Below are positions 55,275 through 63,110 of a DNA stretch of 64,000 nt, one piece after another. The translations under genes and the position numbers were made by a program. Every line of letters begins with the position of its first letter. Position 1 is the stretch's first letter. Origin of the DNA: Aphanothece sacrum FPU1 (GTDB lineage Bacteria; Cyanobacteriota; Cyanobacteriia; Cyanobacteriales; Microcystaceae). The stretch is taken from positions 558,001-622,000 of the forward strand of contig NZ_BDQK01000013.1 of assembly GCF_003864295.1 (NCBI RefSeq). The letters are read 5' to 3'. Below the pieces are notes generated by a model that saw only the letters and a program-made list of their open reading frames with translations, ran no database searches and had not been told where the DNA came from.

Positions 55275-55439
55275 ATCACTCTAATGTGAGCTACCCGGGT
55301 ACGTGGCTTTACTCTATCTAGTTTTTTTTTTGCTGTCAAGCTGTTAAGCCACTATAACGGCTTTATTGTAATATTTCGTTACAATTGGAGTTGTTTATCA
55401 GCTATCAGTCGTCAGCTATAAGGCAAATTTAGGGCAAGA

Positions 55440-55834
55440 TTAAGGGAAATAGCGATAAAACTCCCTTCGATGTAAAACACGCATCATTTCTATCTTATCT
55501 GTTTGTATTTCTATCCCGATACGATAGTCACCAACCCGAATACGATAACGATTTAGGATAACCTTTCATCGCTTTAACATTGCTTAAGACTTCTAAGCGG
55601 TTCTACAGGACAAGTTATGCTAAATTATTACAAATAATAGCTTAAACCCTGAAGGGTTAAGCTATACAAACAAAGGTTGCCTACGCAACCTAGAATGAGC
55701 GTCCGCGCTCGTCGGACTTAGTTTTTATAGGATAAGGCTTTAGCCTTTTATTAATTGTTAGTTTAGCATAGTAAGTCTTGTAGAACCAATTTCTTTAAAT
55801 CTTTTAAAAATAATTGCCGATACTCAACTTCCAA
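55440..55834 (-). pseudogene. RelE/ParE-type toxin gene split by a MITE
   Basis: The gene begins with TTG at 55834, two bases after the antitoxin stop, reading MEVEYRQLFLKDLKKL. It then runs into the 189-bp element at 55599-55787. Beyond the element the toxin resumes ([11 protein letters not shown], then after a one-base shift [15 protein letters not shown], and [12 protein letters not shown] with a TAA stop). Start, middle and end fit the RelE/ParE fold, including the late arginine and tyrosine segment. Insertion and frameshift make it inactive. Confidence 0.85.
55599..55787. mobile_element. 189-bp MITE, most complete copy
   Basis: The ends GGTTCTACAGGACAAGTTATG and its inverted partner CATAGTAAGTCTTGTAGAACC are imperfect inverted repeats of about 25 bp. 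The inside folds into several small hairpins (CTTAAACCCTGAAGGGTTAAG; GTTGCCTACGCAACC; GAGCGTCCGCGCTC; AAGGCTTTAGCCTT). Related partial copies lie at 43051-43164 and 11985-12053. No coding capacity. Confidence 0.85.
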
Positions 55835-55835
55835 A

Positions 55836-56060
55836 TTATTCCTCCAGATATTGTAACGCTGTTTTGCGGTCTAATAAAGGGGTTGACTCTGCTTCATTCA
55901 TTGCTTGATTAAGACAATAATCTTGTAATTTGTCGGATAATTCCTCAAAAGTAACTTCTTGTTCTGATTGTTCAAAAAATAGTTGTTTCCACACTTCAAT
56001 GGGGATAACAACTGCTTTAGGATGACCATTTTTATCCGTCAGGTATTCAATTTCTAACAT
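55836..56060 (-). CDS. Antitoxin of the disrupted RelE-type pair (Phd/RelB-like)
   Basis: A 74-residue protein (MLEIEYLTDKNGHPKAVVIPIEVWKQL) with the N-terminal beta-strand and helix usual for Phd/YefM or RelB antitoxins and an acidic C-terminal part that would wrap the toxin. It is complete while its toxin, two bases downstream, is split by a MITE. It is now an orphan antitoxin and could still protect against related toxins. Confidence 0.75.
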   Translation of the reverse strand: MLEIEYLTDKNGHPKAVVIPIEVWKQLFFEQSEQEVTFEELSDKLQDYCLNQAMNEAESTPLLDRKTALQYLEE

Positions 56061-56246
56061 CTAACACCTCAGATGACAATTAGCTTGATTATATCTTAAA
56101 TAAGATTATTTTAAAACTGAAGTAATAATTACTGTAATGGTAGCACTGGCTATGAAAATGATATTCTCATTATATCCTAAATTTTTAGGGACATAATATA
56201 TTATGTCCCTACTGTAATTAATTTATCTGCTTGAATGGTTAAAAAG

Positions 56247-57068
56247 TTACAAATAAGCGACTTTCCTTAGTTTTTCATAAGCACCTTGAGCAAAACCATC
56301 TATTTTATATTTAGACTTTACTGTGGACTTTTTAAGATTATCCCAAGATAATTCTTTGTCAGGTTTTCTCCAATATTCAATGGCTTTCCAACTAGCATTT
56401 ATTTGACTTACACTACTTCCTAATTGTTTCATCAGTTGGGCTAATTCATCATAAGTAGTATTGACCAAATTGACTTTACTTAATTCTAGGATTTCATCTT
56501 CAATGTTCTTTTGATATTGTTGCAGTTCATATTGAGCTTTTCTCAGGTGTTGTATTGCCTCTTGTTTGGTTTTATTTTCAGTCTCGGAAATAATAGTTTC
56601 AAGTTGTTTTGTGAGTAGCTTTTTAATGCCCTTTGCTGTATTCAAATCCGTAAGAAATTCTAGCTTCTCATGGATTTGATTAATGTCTTTGTGCATTGAA
56701 TTTAACTTGTTATAATTATCGCTTGCTGTACAGACTACTGTTGGTTCTATGTTTGATAAAGATTTTCTTAAAAACTCAATCTGTTTTTTTATTCCCTCTT
56801 TTTGCTCATTTTCAATGATAAAAGCAGCAATCATTTCTCCTTTTTTTGGATCTAGCTGACTCGCTTTTAATGCCGCATAATATTCTACATCCCCATAGAC
56901 TAATTCATAGGAATCAAAACCTATTTTTTTGACAAATAAAGGGTTAACAATGCCTCCAGATTCTAAGATGATATTAGCCAACCTATTGACAATAATCTCA
57001 TTATCCTTAACATCGGAGTAAGGAACAGGACAATTGATAGTATCAATATCTATTAAGAAAAAATCCAT
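56247..57068 (-). CDS. ParB-like N-terminal domain protein with a long helical region
   Basis: A 273-residue protein. The first ~95 residues follow the ParB/Srx pattern (IILESGGIVNPLFVKKIG; YELVYGDVEYYAALKASQ). The arginine-rich CTP-binding box of canonical ParB (GERRxRA) is replaced by GDVEYYA, so DNA-clamp CTPase activity is doubtful. Residues about 95-205 are a long charged coiled coil, and the C-terminal ~60 residues (WDNLKKSTVKSKYKIDGF) resemble a small SAP/Rho-N-like nucleic-acid-binding helix pair. No helix-turn-helix centromere-binding domain is evident. It starts five bases after the nuclease-ParA gene. Confidence 0.8.
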   Translation of the reverse strand: MDFFLIDIDTINCPVPYSDVKDNEIIVNRLANIILESGGIVNPLFVKKIGFDSYELVYGDVEYYAALKASQLDPKKGEMIAAFIIENEQKEGIKKQIEFLRKSLSNIEPTVVCTASDNYNKLNSMHKDINQIHEKLEFLTDLNTAKGIKKLLTKQLETIISETENKTKQEAIQHLRKAQYELQQYQKNIEDEILELSKVNLVNTTYDELAQLMKQLGSSVSQINASWKAIEYWRKPDKELSWDNLKKSTVKSKYKIDGFAQGAYEKLRKVAYL

Positions 57069-57073
57069 AATAA

Positions 57074-58456
57074 TTAACCTCCTATTTTTTCCAAAACTTC
57101 AATAGCTAATGATTCAAATTCAGCAGCAGATGTATTAGCAGAAGAAACATTATCTGCATAATTAAAAATAGATTTAGGTGCTGGTATTTCTAAATCACCC
57201 AATTCTATCGTCTGATTAATACAATGAGATAAAGCAGTTCTTTCAGAAATCATATTTTCCATAATAGGAAAATTATAACGCTCAGAAATCACTTGTCTTT
57301 GCTTAGGAAATGCGTATTTAAGGTATTGAGCATTGGTAGAAATTTTAGAAGGAAGAACCCCTATTATTTGTACGGATGGCTTACCTAAAGTTTCCCTATT
57401 ATCATTTATTTGTGTTTCCAAAATTTTTTTAACACTTCTTAACCCCTGATTAGAAAATGGCTTTAAATCAGAAGGAACAATAATATAATCAGAAGCCGTT
57501 AATGCTGCTTCTGCATATAAGTCTACAGCAGGAGGAGTATCAATAATAACAATATCATATTCTTCCTTAACTAATTCTAATTTTTTCACCAATCTAGAAC
57601 GACTAGCTGCATATTTTTCCAACTCATTTTGCTTATCAATTAACATAATATGAGACGGTATAACATCAATCTCTTTTTGATTAAATCCTTGAGATTTTTT
57701 CACTATATCAAAAATAGTATTAACCTTACTTTCAAGTAAATGAAAAACATTTTTATCTTTGAGATCATCATCATCATCAAACTGAAATTTAATTAATCCA
57801 GTGGCAAAAGTTGTATTCGCTTGAGCATCAATATCAATCAATAAAACTCGTTTTCCTTGATTACTAAAAGCTGCCGCGAGATTAGTGGCAACTGTAGTTT
57901 TTCCTACACCACCTTTATGATGGTAAATAGCTATAGTTTTCATCGATTTTGTTTTTGACTCCGTAGTAGGTAATTTAGAAACTTGAGAAAGATTAAGAGA
58001 ATGAGTAGGCATTAATTTAGAATTTAAACTCTCCTTACCAATTAAAGCATTAATTTTGGCAATATTTAATTCAATAGTTTCTCCAGAACAACAAAAGACT
58101 AATTTTAATTTGTCTGTTTCTCGTTGATAAATCCTGAATTCTTTCCCATTGGTTAAAACGCCATAAAAACTTTTGATTTTAGCTAAATAATGTCCAAGAC
58201 GACGAACATGATGATCTAAATTTTCTTTGGGATGTTTCGCTTCAATGACGACGCATAAAGAAAAATTTTTGATGTTTCTAGCTGCCACTGTTAGAAAATC
58301 TAAGCGAATATTCCCAAAACAAACCTCTTGATGCCAGTTATCAGGAGAATAACCTAATTGCGGCAGTAAATATTGAACAATTAGCTTACTCTCAACTTCC
58401 CTTTCATTACGACAGGATTTAGGATAGAATTTCAATTGATTATTTCCCCATAACAA
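57074..58456 (-). CDS. Fusion of a PD-(D/E)XK nuclease-like domain to a ParA-family ATPase
   Basis: A 460-residue protein. Residues 1-130 match the type I restriction HsdR N-terminal pattern: E22 in EVESKLIVQYLLPQLGY, D53 in NIRLDFL, and E72-x-K74 in VVIEAKHP, with a downstream YGVLTNGKEFRIYQ. All catalytic positions are filled. After a ~40-residue linker comes a complete ParA/Soj ATPase: deviant Walker A KGGVGKTT (181-188), IDIDAQAN, Walker B IVIIDTPPAVD and the late LPSKIS region. An internal ATG at codon 172 could allow a ParA-only product. The ParB-like gene follows five bases on. Such a fusion is not a standard partition protein. Confidence 0.88.
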   Translation of the reverse strand: MLWGNNQLKFYPKSCRNEREVESKLIVQYLLPQLGYSPDNWHQEVCFGNIRLDFLTVAARNIKNFSLCVVIEAKHPKENLDHHVRRLGHYLAKIKSFYGVLTNGKEFRIYQRETDKLKLVFCCSGETIELNIAKINALIGKESLNSKLMPTHSLNLSQVSKLPTTESKTKSMKTIAIYHHKGGVGKTTVATNLAAAFSNQGKRVLLIDIDAQANTTFATGLIKFQFDDDDDLKDKNVFHLLESKVNTIFDIVKKSQGFNQKEIDVIPSHIMLIDKQNELEKYAASRSRLVKKLELVKEEYDIVIIDTPPAVDLYAEAALTASDYIIVPSDLKPFSNQGLRSVKKILETQINDNRETLGKPSVQIIGVLPSKISTNAQYLKYAFPKQRQVISERYNFPIMENMISERTALSHCINQTIELGDLEIPAPKSIFNYADNVSSANTSAAEFESLAIEVLEKIGG

Positions 58457-58636
58457 AAGATAGGTACTTAACTTTAATAATTGTCAAATTAGGGAACATT
58501 GTGTAAGCGTAGAATTAACACCGCTTAAACTTGTCATTATACTCATTATCTCAGAGTATGTACTTAAATATAAACCGTATAAATACGGAAGATTTAACCA
58601 ACATATGATTTTTGATGACTCCTAAATTAAGTAAAA

Positions 58637-59032
58637 TTACTGAGAAGTTATAAAATTTTTGTTATATCTGTTCATAATAACCTCTTTATCCTCAACATCA
58701 TTTGCATGAATTTCATGACTGTGAGGTTTTTGGAACTCCTCTAATAACTCAAAAAAATGCTCAAATCCTTGCTTTTCATCTGGACAATAAAGTAAGATAA
58801 TTTTAGCCCAAGTATTAGAAGTATGAAGATTGTATTTCTTTTCTACAAACTGATGAAACTCTTGATAAAATCTCATTTCTTCTACAGTTGCTTCAATTTC
58901 TAACTCCTTTCTAGCCGTTTTATAACCTACCAAAAACATAAATAAATTCGACACAGAAGGACGACCAATATATAATCCTGGTCTAGCTTTAATCTTAGCT
59001 AAAATATCAAATAATCCGCCTTTGACTTCCAT
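58637..59032 (-). CDS. Partner protein of the papain-fold gene, possible immunity protein
   Basis: A 131-residue protein with a conserved-looking start (ILAKIKARPGLYIGRPSVSNLFMFLVGY) that I have seen in small proteins of polymorphic-toxin neighbourhoods but cannot name. The C-terminal part is acidic and histidine-containing. It begins five bases after the papain-fold gene, so the two are one transcript. A role as immunity protein is inference. The 180 bases downstream hold nothing clear. Confidence 0.6.
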   Translation of the reverse strand: MEVKGGLFDILAKIKARPGLYIGRPSVSNLFMFLVGYKTARKELEIEATVEEMRFYQEFHQFVEKKYNLHTSNTWAKIILLYCPDEKQGFEHFFELLEEFQKPHSHEIHANDVEDKEVIMNRYNKNFITSQ

Positions 59033-59037
59033 TTTTA

Positions 59038-59388
59038 CTATTCTCCTACTTCAGTAATTATAAATTCTTCGCTTTGACAATGAAAATCTTTTAACCAATT
59101 TTCTCGTGTCATTCCTTCAACAGATAGATTATCAAATACTCGTCCCCTAACTTCTACCCCATAGTGTTTTCCATTAGTAGTAATTGATTGATCATTCCCT
59201 ATGCGATCGCTGATGATATAATCCTCATCATGATAGCGTGTTCTCAGTTCGATTACTTTCCCCTCAATTTTATTATCTGTTAACCACTGCATTACTGCCT
59301 TAGCACATTCATAACACTGATAAAGCTCAAATTGATTGACAATTTTGCTAATTTCTTGATAAATTTGGGAATCATTTAACTTAACCAC
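59038..59388 (-). CDS. Papain-fold toxin-like protein
   Basis: A 116-residue protein with a cysteine in a helix start (YQCYECAKAVMQWL, C25 or C28) and a later histidine (NGKHYGVEVRGRVFDN, H75) followed by an Asp/Asn. That order matches minimal papain-like cysteine hydrolases of the toxin type (Tox-PL). It has no secretion signal and is not fused to a delivery domain. It stands alone with a downstream partner, more like an intracellular toxin pair or a detached polymorphic-toxin module. Confidence 0.6.
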   Translation of the reverse strand: MVKLNDSQIYQEISKIVNQFELYQCYECAKAVMQWLTDNKIEGKVIELRTRYHDEDYIISDRIGNDQSITTNGKHYGVEVRGRVFDNLSVEGMTRENWLKDFHCQSEEFIITEVGE

Positions 59389-59517
59389 TCTCTCACTCCA
59401 AAATGAAAGCGGGTGTTCCTTAGTTGGTGTGGATAGTTTTTGTCAAATTTTTATCTTCCAAAGCAACAGAACAACGGACAATAGAAACAGTGCTATAGTC
59501 ACCAGGAGAACGCTACA

Positions 59518-61203
59518 ATGCCAGAGAATATAAGAAGTCGTGTTGTCACCCAAGGAAGTCAACGAACCCCTAACCGTGCGATGTTACGCGCTGTGGGTTT
59601 CGGTGATGATGACTTTACTAAACCTATCGTCGGAGTTGCTAACGGGTTTAGTACGATTACTCCCTGTAATATCGGAATTAATGAGTTAGCAAAACGGGCC
59701 GAAATAGGAATCAAAAATGCGGGCGGAATGCCTCAAATGTTCGGTACAATTACCATTAGTGATGGCATTTCTATGGGAACAGAAGGGATGAAATATTCCC
59801 TAGTTTCACGAGATGTTATTGCTGACTCCATCGAAACCGCTTGTAATGGTCAAAGTATGGATGGAGTTATTGCTATTGGGGGATGTGATAAAAATATGCC
59901 AGGGGCTATGATAGCTATGGCAAGAATGAATATTCCTGCTATTTTTGTTTATGGGGGAACCATTAAACCGGGTCATTTTCAGGGTGAAGATTTAACGGTT
60001 GTTAGTGCTTTTGAAGCGGTAGGAAAACACAGCGCAGGTAAGATAGATGATGAGACATTATTAGGTATTGAACGTAATGCTTGTCCTGGGGCCGGTTCCT
60101 GTGGGGGAATGTTTACTGCTAATACTATGTCTTCCGCATTTGAAGCTATGGGAATGAGTTTACCTTATTCTTCAACTATGGCCGCAGAAGATGTAGAGAA
60201 AGCAGACAGTACAGAAAAATCTGCATTTGTCTTAGTTAATGCTATCCGTAATCAGATTTTACCAAGTCAAATTTTAACGCGCAAGGCCTTTGAAAATGCC
60301 ATTTCTGTAATTATGGCGGTGGGTGGTTCTACTAATGCGGTATTGCATTTATTAGCCATAGCCAATACCATCGGTGTTGAGTTAACTTTAGATGATTTTG
60401 AAACCATTCGTCAACGGGTTCCCGTATTATGTGATTTGAAACCATCGGGACGTTATGTAACTGTTAATTTGCATCAAGCTGGTGGCATTCCCCAAGTCAT
60501 GAAGATGCTGTTAACTCATGGGTTATTACATGGAGATGCTTTAACGATTTCGGGGGAAACTATAGGGGAAATTTTAGCAGATATTCCTGTTGAACCACCC
60601 GCGAATCAAGATGTCATTCGTCCTTGGAATAACCCTGTTTATAAAGAGGGACATTTAGCTATTTTAAAAGGTAATTTAGCTTCTGAAGGCGCGGTGGCTA
60701 AAATTAGTGGAGTTAAGAAACCTAAAATTACGGGGCCAGCGCGTGTTTTTGAATCTGAGGAAGAATGTTTAGAGGCCATTCTTGCTAAAAAAATTAATCC
60801 TGGAGATGTGATTATTATTCGTTATGAAGGGCCAAAAGGTGGGCCAGGAATGCGAGAAATGTTAGCACCAACTTCTGCTATTATTGGGGCAGGTTTAGGT
60901 GATTCTGTGGGGTTAATTACGGATGGTCGTTTCTCAGGTGGAACTTATGGTTTAGTAGTTGGTCATGTGGCCCCAGAAGCTTATATTGGGGGAACTATTG
61001 GATTAGTTAAAGAGGGAGATAGTATTACTATTGATGCTCAAGAAAAGCTGTTACAATTGAATGTTTCTGAGGAAGAATTAGCCCAACGTAGTGCTAATTG
61101 GAAAGCCCCTGAACCTCGATATAAAAGAGGAGTATTAGGGAAGTATGTGAAGTTAGTTTCTTCAAGTAGTTTAGGGGCAGTAACTGACTTAAATCTATTC
61201 TAA
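59518..61203 (+). CDS. ilvD: Dihydroxy-acid dehydratase
   Basis: A 561-residue enzyme of branched-chain amino-acid synthesis that dehydrates 2,3-dihydroxy-isovalerate and -methylvalerate to the 2-keto acids. Iron-sulfur cysteines lie in [10 protein letters not shown] and [19 protein letters not shown]. The conserved region [14 protein letters not shown] and the active-site serine segment [10 protein letters not shown] near the C-terminus are present. The ATG follows AGGAGAAC. Monocistronic. Confidence 0.96.
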   Translation: MPENIRSRVVTQGSQRTPNRAMLRAVGFGDDDFTKPIVGVANGFSTITPCNIGINELAKRAEIGIKNAGGMPQMFGTITISDGISMGTEGMKYSLVSRDVIADSIETACNGQSMDGVIAIGGCDKNMPGAMIAMARMNIPAIFVYGGTIKPGHFQGEDLTVVSAFEAVGKHSAGKIDDETLLGIERNACPGAGSCGGMFTANTMSSAFEAMGMSLPYSSTMAAEDVEKADSTEKSAFVLVNAIRNQILPSQILTRKAFENAISVIMAVGGSTNAVLHLLAIANTIGVELTLDDFETIRQRVPVLCDLKPSGRYVTVNLHQAGGIPQVMKMLLTHGLLHGDALTISGETIGEILADIPVEPPANQDVIRPWNNPVYKEGHLAILKGNLASEGAVAKISGVKKPKITGPARVFESEEECLEAILAKKINPGDVIIIRYEGPKGGPGMREMLAPTSAIIGAGLGDSVGLITDGRFSGGTYGLVVGHVAPEAYIGGTIGLVKEGDSITIDAQEKLLQLNVSEEELAQRSANWKAPEPRYKRGVLGKYVKLVSSSSLGAVTDLNLF

Positions 61204-61221
61204 TTGTCTGTAAGAGCATAA

Positions 61222-61250
61222 GCTAAAACGCATTTTAAATGCGTTTTAGC
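61222..61250. terminator. Hairpin after ilvD
   Basis: A 13-bp perfect stem, GCTAAAACGCATT pairing with AATGCGTTTTAGC, separated by TTA, 18 bases after the ilvD stop. No T-run follows on the plus strand. Confidence 0.6.
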
Positions 61251-61357
61251 AAGAGAAAAGACAAAAGGTAAAAGGCAAGGTAAACCCATCTTAATTGAAG
61301 CTATAGCTATCAGGAATGATTCATGAGAAATCATCATTTAAAAGGCAATATTGGGTC

Positions 61358-61448
61358 GGTTTTGGATAAATGTAGGTTGGGTTGAACGATAGTGAAACCC
61401 AACACATCACAATGATTTTGTTGGGTTTCGTTCCTCAACCCAACCTAC
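61358..61448. repeat. GTAGGTTGGGTT hairpin repeat, upstream copy
   Basis: About 91 bases with inverted ends (GTAGGTTGGGTTGA and TCAACCCAACCTAC) and internal GAAACCCAACA / TGTTGGGTTTC. The same text, with a few changes, recurs at 62186-62274, so the two copies bracket the Uma2 gene. The gap 61204-61615 holds this, the ilvD hairpin, and a ~25-base copy of the 5' end of the gene at 62298-62633 (at about 61499). Confidence 0.85.
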
Positions 61449-61615
61449 GAAAATTGCTAATCACAGAGTGTTCTAGTATCCTCACAGAAAAAGCAGAATG
61501 AAGTAGCTCCTAAAGCTTCAATAGTTTAGGATCTTACAACAAAAGTTAACACAAATTGTGGTTTCACAAGTCTGCTGCTTCTGCTAAAATGAAGAATATA
61601 GGGAAGGGCAGTTCC

Positions 61616-62179
61616 ATGAGACAAACAGCAACGAAACCGTTGTCATTGGCGGAATTTCTGGACTTACCAGAGACAACCCCTGGCAGTGAATATATTGAGG
61701 GGGAAATTATTCAGAAACCCATGCCTCAAGGAAAGCACAGCATCTTGCAACGGGAATTGAGTTTTGCCCTAACACTCGCCTTAAAGCCAAAGCGAACTGC
61801 CCAGGCATTACCAGAACTGCGGTGTACCTTTGGTGGACGCTCAGTTGTCCCTGATGTTGCTGTCTTTCGTACAGAGCGCATTCCTCGTGATAATGATGGA
61901 CAAGTGGCTAATACCTTCAATCTACATCCAGATTGGACTATTGAGATATTATCCCCCAATCAGAGTCAAACCAAAGTTATTCGCAACATTCTCCATTGTC
62001 TCGACAACGGCAGTGAAATGGGATGGTTGTTAGACCCGGAGGAGTCCTTTATATTTGTCTATAGGGCGGATAAATCGGTGCAACTGTTTGAGAACTTAGA
62101 TGTGGTGTTACCCGTGCCAGATTTTGCTGAAGCGGTGCAGCTTAAGGTGGGTGAAATATTTGATTGGTTGAAAGGGTAA
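61616..62179 (+). CDS. Uma2-family restriction-endonuclease-like protein
   Basis: A 187-residue DUF820/Uma2 protein with a PD-(D/E)XK fold. It shows the start PLSLAEFLDLPETTPGSEYIEGEI, the acidic residue in VVPDVAVF, and WTIEILSPNQS in place of the usual E-x-K/Q pair. The family is expanded in cyanobacteria and its role is unknown. I chose ATG 61616 for agreement with the family start; the frame opens at 61556. It is bracketed by two copies of a hairpin repeat. Confidence 0.85.
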   Translation: MRQTATKPLSLAEFLDLPETTPGSEYIEGEIIQKPMPQGKHSILQRELSFALTLALKPKRTAQALPELRCTFGGRSVVPDVAVFRTERIPRDNDGQVANTFNLHPDWTIEILSPNQSQTKVIRNILHCLDNGSEMGWLLDPEESFIFVYRADKSVQLFENLDVVLPVPDFAEAVQLKVGEIFDWLKG

Positions 62180-62185
62180 ATCCCT

Positions 62186-62274
62186 GGTTTTGGATAAATG
62201 TAGGTTGGGTTGAACGATAATGAAACCCAACACAGCACAATGGTTTTGTTGAGTTTCGTTCCTCAACCCAACCT
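62186..62274. repeat. GTAGGTTGGGTT hairpin repeat, downstream copy
   Basis: Same orientation as 61358-61448 with about six differences. It begins seven bases after the Uma2 stop. A third, shorter relative (TAGGTTGGGTTGAGGAACG) is at about 52516-52540. Confidence 0.85.
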
Positions 62275-62297
62275 GCTAGACATTTCAATCTTTAATT

Positions 62298-62633
62298 TTA
62301 ATTCTGTTCTTCATTATTTTCTGTATTTTCATCTTCTGTATTATCTTCATCTTCTTCTTGTATAAAAAAGATGTCTGTCGCAGAAGCATCATTTCTAGTT
62401 ATATAAGCTAAAAAAATATTTAAAGCAGAACCTATTACTAATCCTATTGGATAAAACCACATTCCTAATGAGCTTCCTTTTAGGAAGGTAAAGATAGCTT
62501 CACCAAAAAGTAACCCAACTGTAGCAGCAAGAACTGTAGGATTAAAGTCTTTATATCTACGGGTGAAATAAGAAACTAACCAACCGACAATAATTCCTGA
62601 TGAAGTAGCTCCTAAAGCTTCAATAATATTCAT
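62298..62633 (-). CDS. Small membrane protein with acidic tail
   Basis: A 111-residue protein with three hydrophobic segments (SSGIIVGWLVSYF; LAATVGLLFGEAIFTFL; YPIGLVIGSALNIFLAYI) and a very acidic C-terminal tail (EEDEDNTEDENTENNEEQN). It overlaps the preceding protease-like gene by four bases. Size and layout resemble holin-like or small pore proteins, but that is only a resemblance. Confidence 0.65.
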   Translation of the reverse strand: MNIIEALGATSSGIIVGWLVSYFTRRYKDFNPTVLAATVGLLFGEAIFTFLKGSSLGMWFYPIGLVIGSALNIFLAYITRNDASATDIFFIQEEDEDNTEDENTENNEEQN

Positions 62634-63073
62634 GATTCTTGGTTCCAGATGTGATATGAAGGAGAAGATGAAGTAATTGTAATTAGGGGTAAACTATCAA
62701 ACATAATACTGTGTCTACAGAGTATATCTCGACCGATTAGGATCAATGGATTTTCTGATCTTCTTGGCCATTCTCTTACAGTCAATTCATGAGTGTGATG
62801 CGCTAAATGCAGTCTAACAGCATAAGCAAATGCGTTAAAAGTGTTTCCCGCAACATTAAGACGTGCCGGCCTCAATCCAGTTTGTCTTGCCCCAATATCT
62901 GTTAAAATAGATTTTGCAACCAAAGTGTAAGGAGAACCTGTATCAAGAATTGCAATTTTAGTGACTCTTTGTTCATTGAAAACAGGGCCGATGTGAACAT
63001 CAATGGATATTTGATTTGTGCTGTTTAATTGATCTGAAAAATTTGGTGATGGTAGCTCTATTGTTGTACACAT
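62630..63073 (-). CDS. Retropepsin-like aspartyl protease domain protein
   Basis: A 147-residue protein with the aspartyl-protease motif D44-T-G in AILDTGSPYTLV and the later hydrophobic-glycine segment NPLILIGRDIL. This is the one-domain (retropepsin) form that must dimerise to be active. No signal peptide, so it should be cytoplasmic. It is coupled by an ATGA overlap to a small membrane protein and follows a GAF-domain gene after 37 bases, which suggests a three-gene operon. Confidence 0.75.
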   Translation of the reverse strand: MCTTIELPSPNFSDQLNSTNQISIDVHIGPVFNEQRVTKIAILDTGSPYTLVAKSILTDIGARQTGLRPARLNVAGNTFNAFAYAVRLHLAHHTHELTVREWPRRSENPLILIGRDILCRHSIMFDSLPLITITSSSPSYHIWNQES

Positions 63074-63110
63074 ATTTGTTTTTGCTTAATCCTGATTTAA
63101 GAATTATATA

